Positions 47,945-49,707 of a DNA stretch of 49,707 nucleotides are shown here, piece after piece. The notes beneath the pieces are model-generated. The model ran no database searches and was not told where the DNA came from. It saw only the letters and a list, made by a program, of their open reading frames with translations. Origin of the DNA: Xanthomonas hortorum pv. cynarae (GTDB lineage: Bacteria > Pseudomonadota > Gammaproteobacteria > Xanthomonadales > Xanthomonadaceae). The DNA lies in contig NZ_MDFM01000002.1 of NCBI RefSeq assembly GCF_002939985.1, positions 228,018 to 277,724 on the forward strand, written 5' to 3'. Position numbers and translations under genes: made by a program. Position 1 is the stretch's first letter. Each line of letters begins with the position of its first letter.

Positions 47945-48778
47945 CTAGCGCGAACCCAGCGTCTGCAGCAATGCCATCGCAGCAGCGGGATTACGCTCTT
48001 TCGCGGCACTGATGAAGAACACGAACACCTCGCGCGGTGTGGCTTTGGCTTGAGACTCGGCATCAATGTGCGGTAGATCCGCCGGATCCTCGCCACGCCG
48101 CCAGGCCTGGATACGCTCGGCCCAGCGCGCCAACGCCGGCGCCGGATAACCTGTAGTGAGACGCGCCTGGCTGCGCATCAGGCGCGCATAGACAAAATCG
48201 GTGGACAGATCGGCAAAGGATGGGTGCTCCTCCGAATCGGTGAACACCGTGGCCACGCCATGCTGGCGCACCAATGCCAGTAGCGAGGCGTCCGCCGCGT
48301 CGTGGTCGCGGATTTCCAGCACGTGCCGCAGCACGCGCTTGCCGGCGCGTTTGGGTAGCAGCGACAGAAAACCATCCAGGTCATCGGCCTGCAGGCGATG
48401 CCCCTGCTCGAACTGCCACACCAACGGGCCGAGCGTGGCGCCAAGCTCGGCAATGCCACCGATGAAGTCTTCCACCTGCGCCTTGGTGCCCGCCAGCTTG
48501 CGCGATTGGGTGATACGGCGCGGGGCCTTGGCGGAGAACACGAATCCCGGCGGCACTTCGTCGCGCCACTTCGCGTACGTCGCCGGCTTTTGCGCGCCGT
48601 AGTAAGTGCCATTGATTTCGATTGCAGTGACGTGGCAGCTGGCGTATTCCAGCTCGCGCCGTTGTACCAACCCTTGTGGATAGAACATGCCGGCACGCCA
48701 CGGCGCATACACCCAACCGCCAATGCCGACATGGATGCCATCGAGCGCGGGCGGGGGTGCGTCAAGTAGGTCGGTCAT
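47945..48778 (-). CDS. DUF72 protein (YecE-like)
   Basis: This 277-residue protein shows the TIM-barrel-like DUF72 pattern: IHVGIGGWVYAPWRAGMFYP, then LEYASCHVTAIEINGTYY, the segment FVFSAKAPRRITQSRKL, and GPLVWQFEQGHR. The start ATG at 48778 gives a normal family length; a longer in-frame extension to 48925 would only add residues with no resemblance. DUF72 proteins are widespread and uncharacterised, possibly nucleic-acid or sugar-related. No partner is evident. Confidence 0.9.
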   Translation of the reverse strand: MTDLLDAPPPALDGIHVGIGGWVYAPWRAGMFYPQGLVQRRELEYASCHVTAIEINGTYYGAQKPATYAKWRDEVPPGFVFSAKAPRRITQSRKLAGTKAQVEDFIGGIAELGATLGPLVWQFEQGHRLQADDLDGFLSLLPKRAGKRVLRHVLEIRDHDAADASLLALVRQHGVATVFTDSEEHPSFADLSTDFVYARLMRSQARLTTGYPAPALARWAERIQAWRRGEDPADLPHIDAESQAKATPREVFVFFISAAKERNPAAAMALLQTLGSR

Positions 48779-49103
48779 GGCGGGCTCCACAGTGGCGTAA
48801 TGACAGCCACGTGTGCCCAGCTGCGGGCAGATCGAGGCATGCCTGGCTGGATGATAGCGTCGCTGGGCGTGCAGGGATGAAGGCCACTGCGGCCAGGGAC
48901 TGCTGGGCGCGCATGTGGCATGCACGGGTGATCAAGTTGGTCGGGTGACGTCACGCATCGTTGTGGCCATTCAAAAAAACGGCGCCGCGCACTTGCAAGG
49001 CGTAAGCGCTGCAGACACACCCTTCTGCCTTCCAGCCGACCATCGGCTTACACGGACGCTGTCATGCCGCTACCATCGGATATCGCCGCTTGAGATCGCA
49101 CCG
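48779..49103. other. 325-nt divergent intergenic region
   Basis: It lies between the DUF72 gene and rraA and must hold both promoters. An open frame continues upstream of rraA to 48915, but it has no recognisable protein similarity. I see no repeat, terminator or clear operator here. Confidence 0.5.
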
Positions 49104-49604
49104 ATGACCTGGACCACGCCCGATCTGTGTGACCGCTTCCCCGAGGTGCATGTCGCCGAGCCGCTGTTCCGCCACTTCGGCGGGCGTGCGGCGTTTTCCG
49201 GGCCAATTGCGACGGTGCGCTGTTTCGAAGACAACTCGCGCGTGCGCGAGCTGGCCGCCACGCCCGGCGATGGGCGGGTGCTGGTGGTGGACGGGCAGGG
49301 CTCGTTGAAGCACGCGTTGCTGGGCGACCAGATCGCCGCGCAGGCAGTGGCCAATGGCTGGGCCGGCGTGTTGATCCACGGCTGCGTGCGCGATGTGGAG
49401 ATTCTCGCCACGCTGCCGCTGGGCGTGCTGGCGTTGGGCGCCTGCCCGCGCCGCACCGAGCGGCGCGATCTGGGCGAGGTGGAGGTGCCGGTGAATTTCG
49501 CCGGGGTGGCGTTCGTACCTGGTCATTGGCTGTACGCCGATGCCAACGGCGTGTTGGTGGCAGCGCTGCCGCTGTCGTTGGACAGTGCCGGCGGACCGAT
49601 TTGA
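49104..49604 (+). CDS. rraA: RraA-family protein (RNase E regulator / HMG aldolase-like)
   Basis: This 166-residue protein matches Rra[21 protein letters not shown] at the start, [20 protein letters not shown], the signature [20 protein letters not shown], and [26 protein letters not shown]. The Arg and Asp in GCVRDVE correspond to residues used for metal and substrate in the related hydroxymethyl-oxoglutarate aldolases. RraA trims RNase E activity in E. coli; related proteins also show aldolase or oxaloacetate decarboxylase activity, so the role may be either. I chose the ATG at 49104 by family length. An insertion sequence begins 22 nt after its stop. Confidence 0.9.
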   Translation: MTWTTPDLCDRFPEVHVAEPLFRHFGGRAAFSGPIATVRCFEDNSRVRELAATPGDGRVLVVDGQGSLKHALLGDQIAAQAVANGWAGVLIHGCVRDVEILATLPLGVLALGACPRRTERRDLGEVEVPVNFAGVAFVPGHWLYADANGVLVAALPLSLDSAGGPI

Positions 49605-49626
49605 TCGAGAAAATAAGGACGTGCTA

Positions 49627-49707
49627 GGGCCTGTTAACACTAATGGCCCGAGCGATTAAACTATTGAGCATGGAGATCACGCCAGCACAATTTTCTCTGA
49701 TCGAACA
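49627..49707 (+). mobile_element. Left end of an IS5-type insertion sequence, cut by the window edge
   Basis: GGGCCTGTTAACACTAAT looks like the terminal inverted repeat of an IS5-family element (the group common in Xanthomonas). A CTA triplet at 49624-49626 may be one half of the short target duplication. The transposase gene starts 43 nt inside. The other end lies beyond the window, so the element cannot be named or its intactness judged. Confidence 0.7.
49670..49707 (+). CDS. Transposase, N-terminal fragment (cut by window edge)
   Basis: The frame reads MEITPAQFSLIE and then leaves the window. This matches the beginning of IS5-family transposases that I associate with Xanthomonas elements. 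Only twelve residues are visible, so family assignment leans on the adjoining terminal repeat. Confidence 0.65.
   Translation, partial: MEITPAQFSLIE

Noticed and set aside
48915..49103. An upstream extension of the rraA reading frame
   Set aside because: It adds 63 residues unlike any RraA protein, and the ATG at 49104 gives the normal family length.

Overview
The window is GC-rich, densely coded chromosomal DNA whose proteins are typical of Xanthomonas (Gammaproteobacteria, Xanthomonadaceae). The pointers are a close relative of the structurally studied Xanthomonas nucleotide pyrophosphatase/phosphodiesterase, secreted S8 proteases with C-terminal P domains, many TonB-dependent receptors, a UbiM-type ubiquinone hydroxylase, and families of intergenic palindromic repeats. 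This rests on recognition of families; no database search was possible.

Layout. 1-424: a copy of a nested palindromic repeat. 425-7750: a tripartite RND multidrug efflux locus, with a divergent TetR repressor, lipoprotein adaptor, inner-membrane pump, outer-membrane channel and a second TetR. The pump gene has an in-frame TGA where its family has a conserved Trp (codon 187), so the system is probably broken or reduced. 7991-15868: two aldo/keto reductases, two LysR regulators (one divergent from a cupin of the hydroxynitrile-lyase type, one divergent from an MFS exporter), small hypothetical genes, and two intergenic regions (8975-9490, 11893-12552) filled with repeat copies. 16047-20401: two paralogous secreted subtilases with a small secreted protein between them, all on the minus strand. 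20402-21191 holds no convincing gene. 21192-25414: TonB-dependent receptor, MFS transporter and MarR regulator. 25718-28437: a ZnuD-like zinc receptor and a divergent MerC-domain protein, each with a Zur-box-like sequence upstream. 28574-31665: ribosomal protein bTHX, a ClC H+/Cl- exchanger and the NPP phosphodiesterase. 31702-33707: an Ogt methyltransferase overlapping an Ada-AlkA fusion (alkylation repair). 33855-37847: a ClpP-like lipoprotein, small membrane or secreted proteins, MAPEG protein and UbiM. 38128-40019: S4-domain RNA-binding protein with a partner, then an ECF sigma factor with a membrane protein. 40191-49604: DEAD-box helicase, two cyclic-di-GMP signalling proteins on either side of rluF, an EamA permease, a DUF72 protein and RraA. 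49627-49707: the left end of an IS5-type insertion sequence, cut by the window edge.

The main themes are envelope transport and its local regulators, zinc homeostasis, extracellular proteolysis, alkylation repair, cyclic-di-GMP signalling and RNA metabolism. The items most worth a second look are the interrupted pump gene, the two repeat subfamilies whose arms differ in sequence but keep their pairing, the protease cluster lacking recognisable propeptides, and the paired Zur-like sites.
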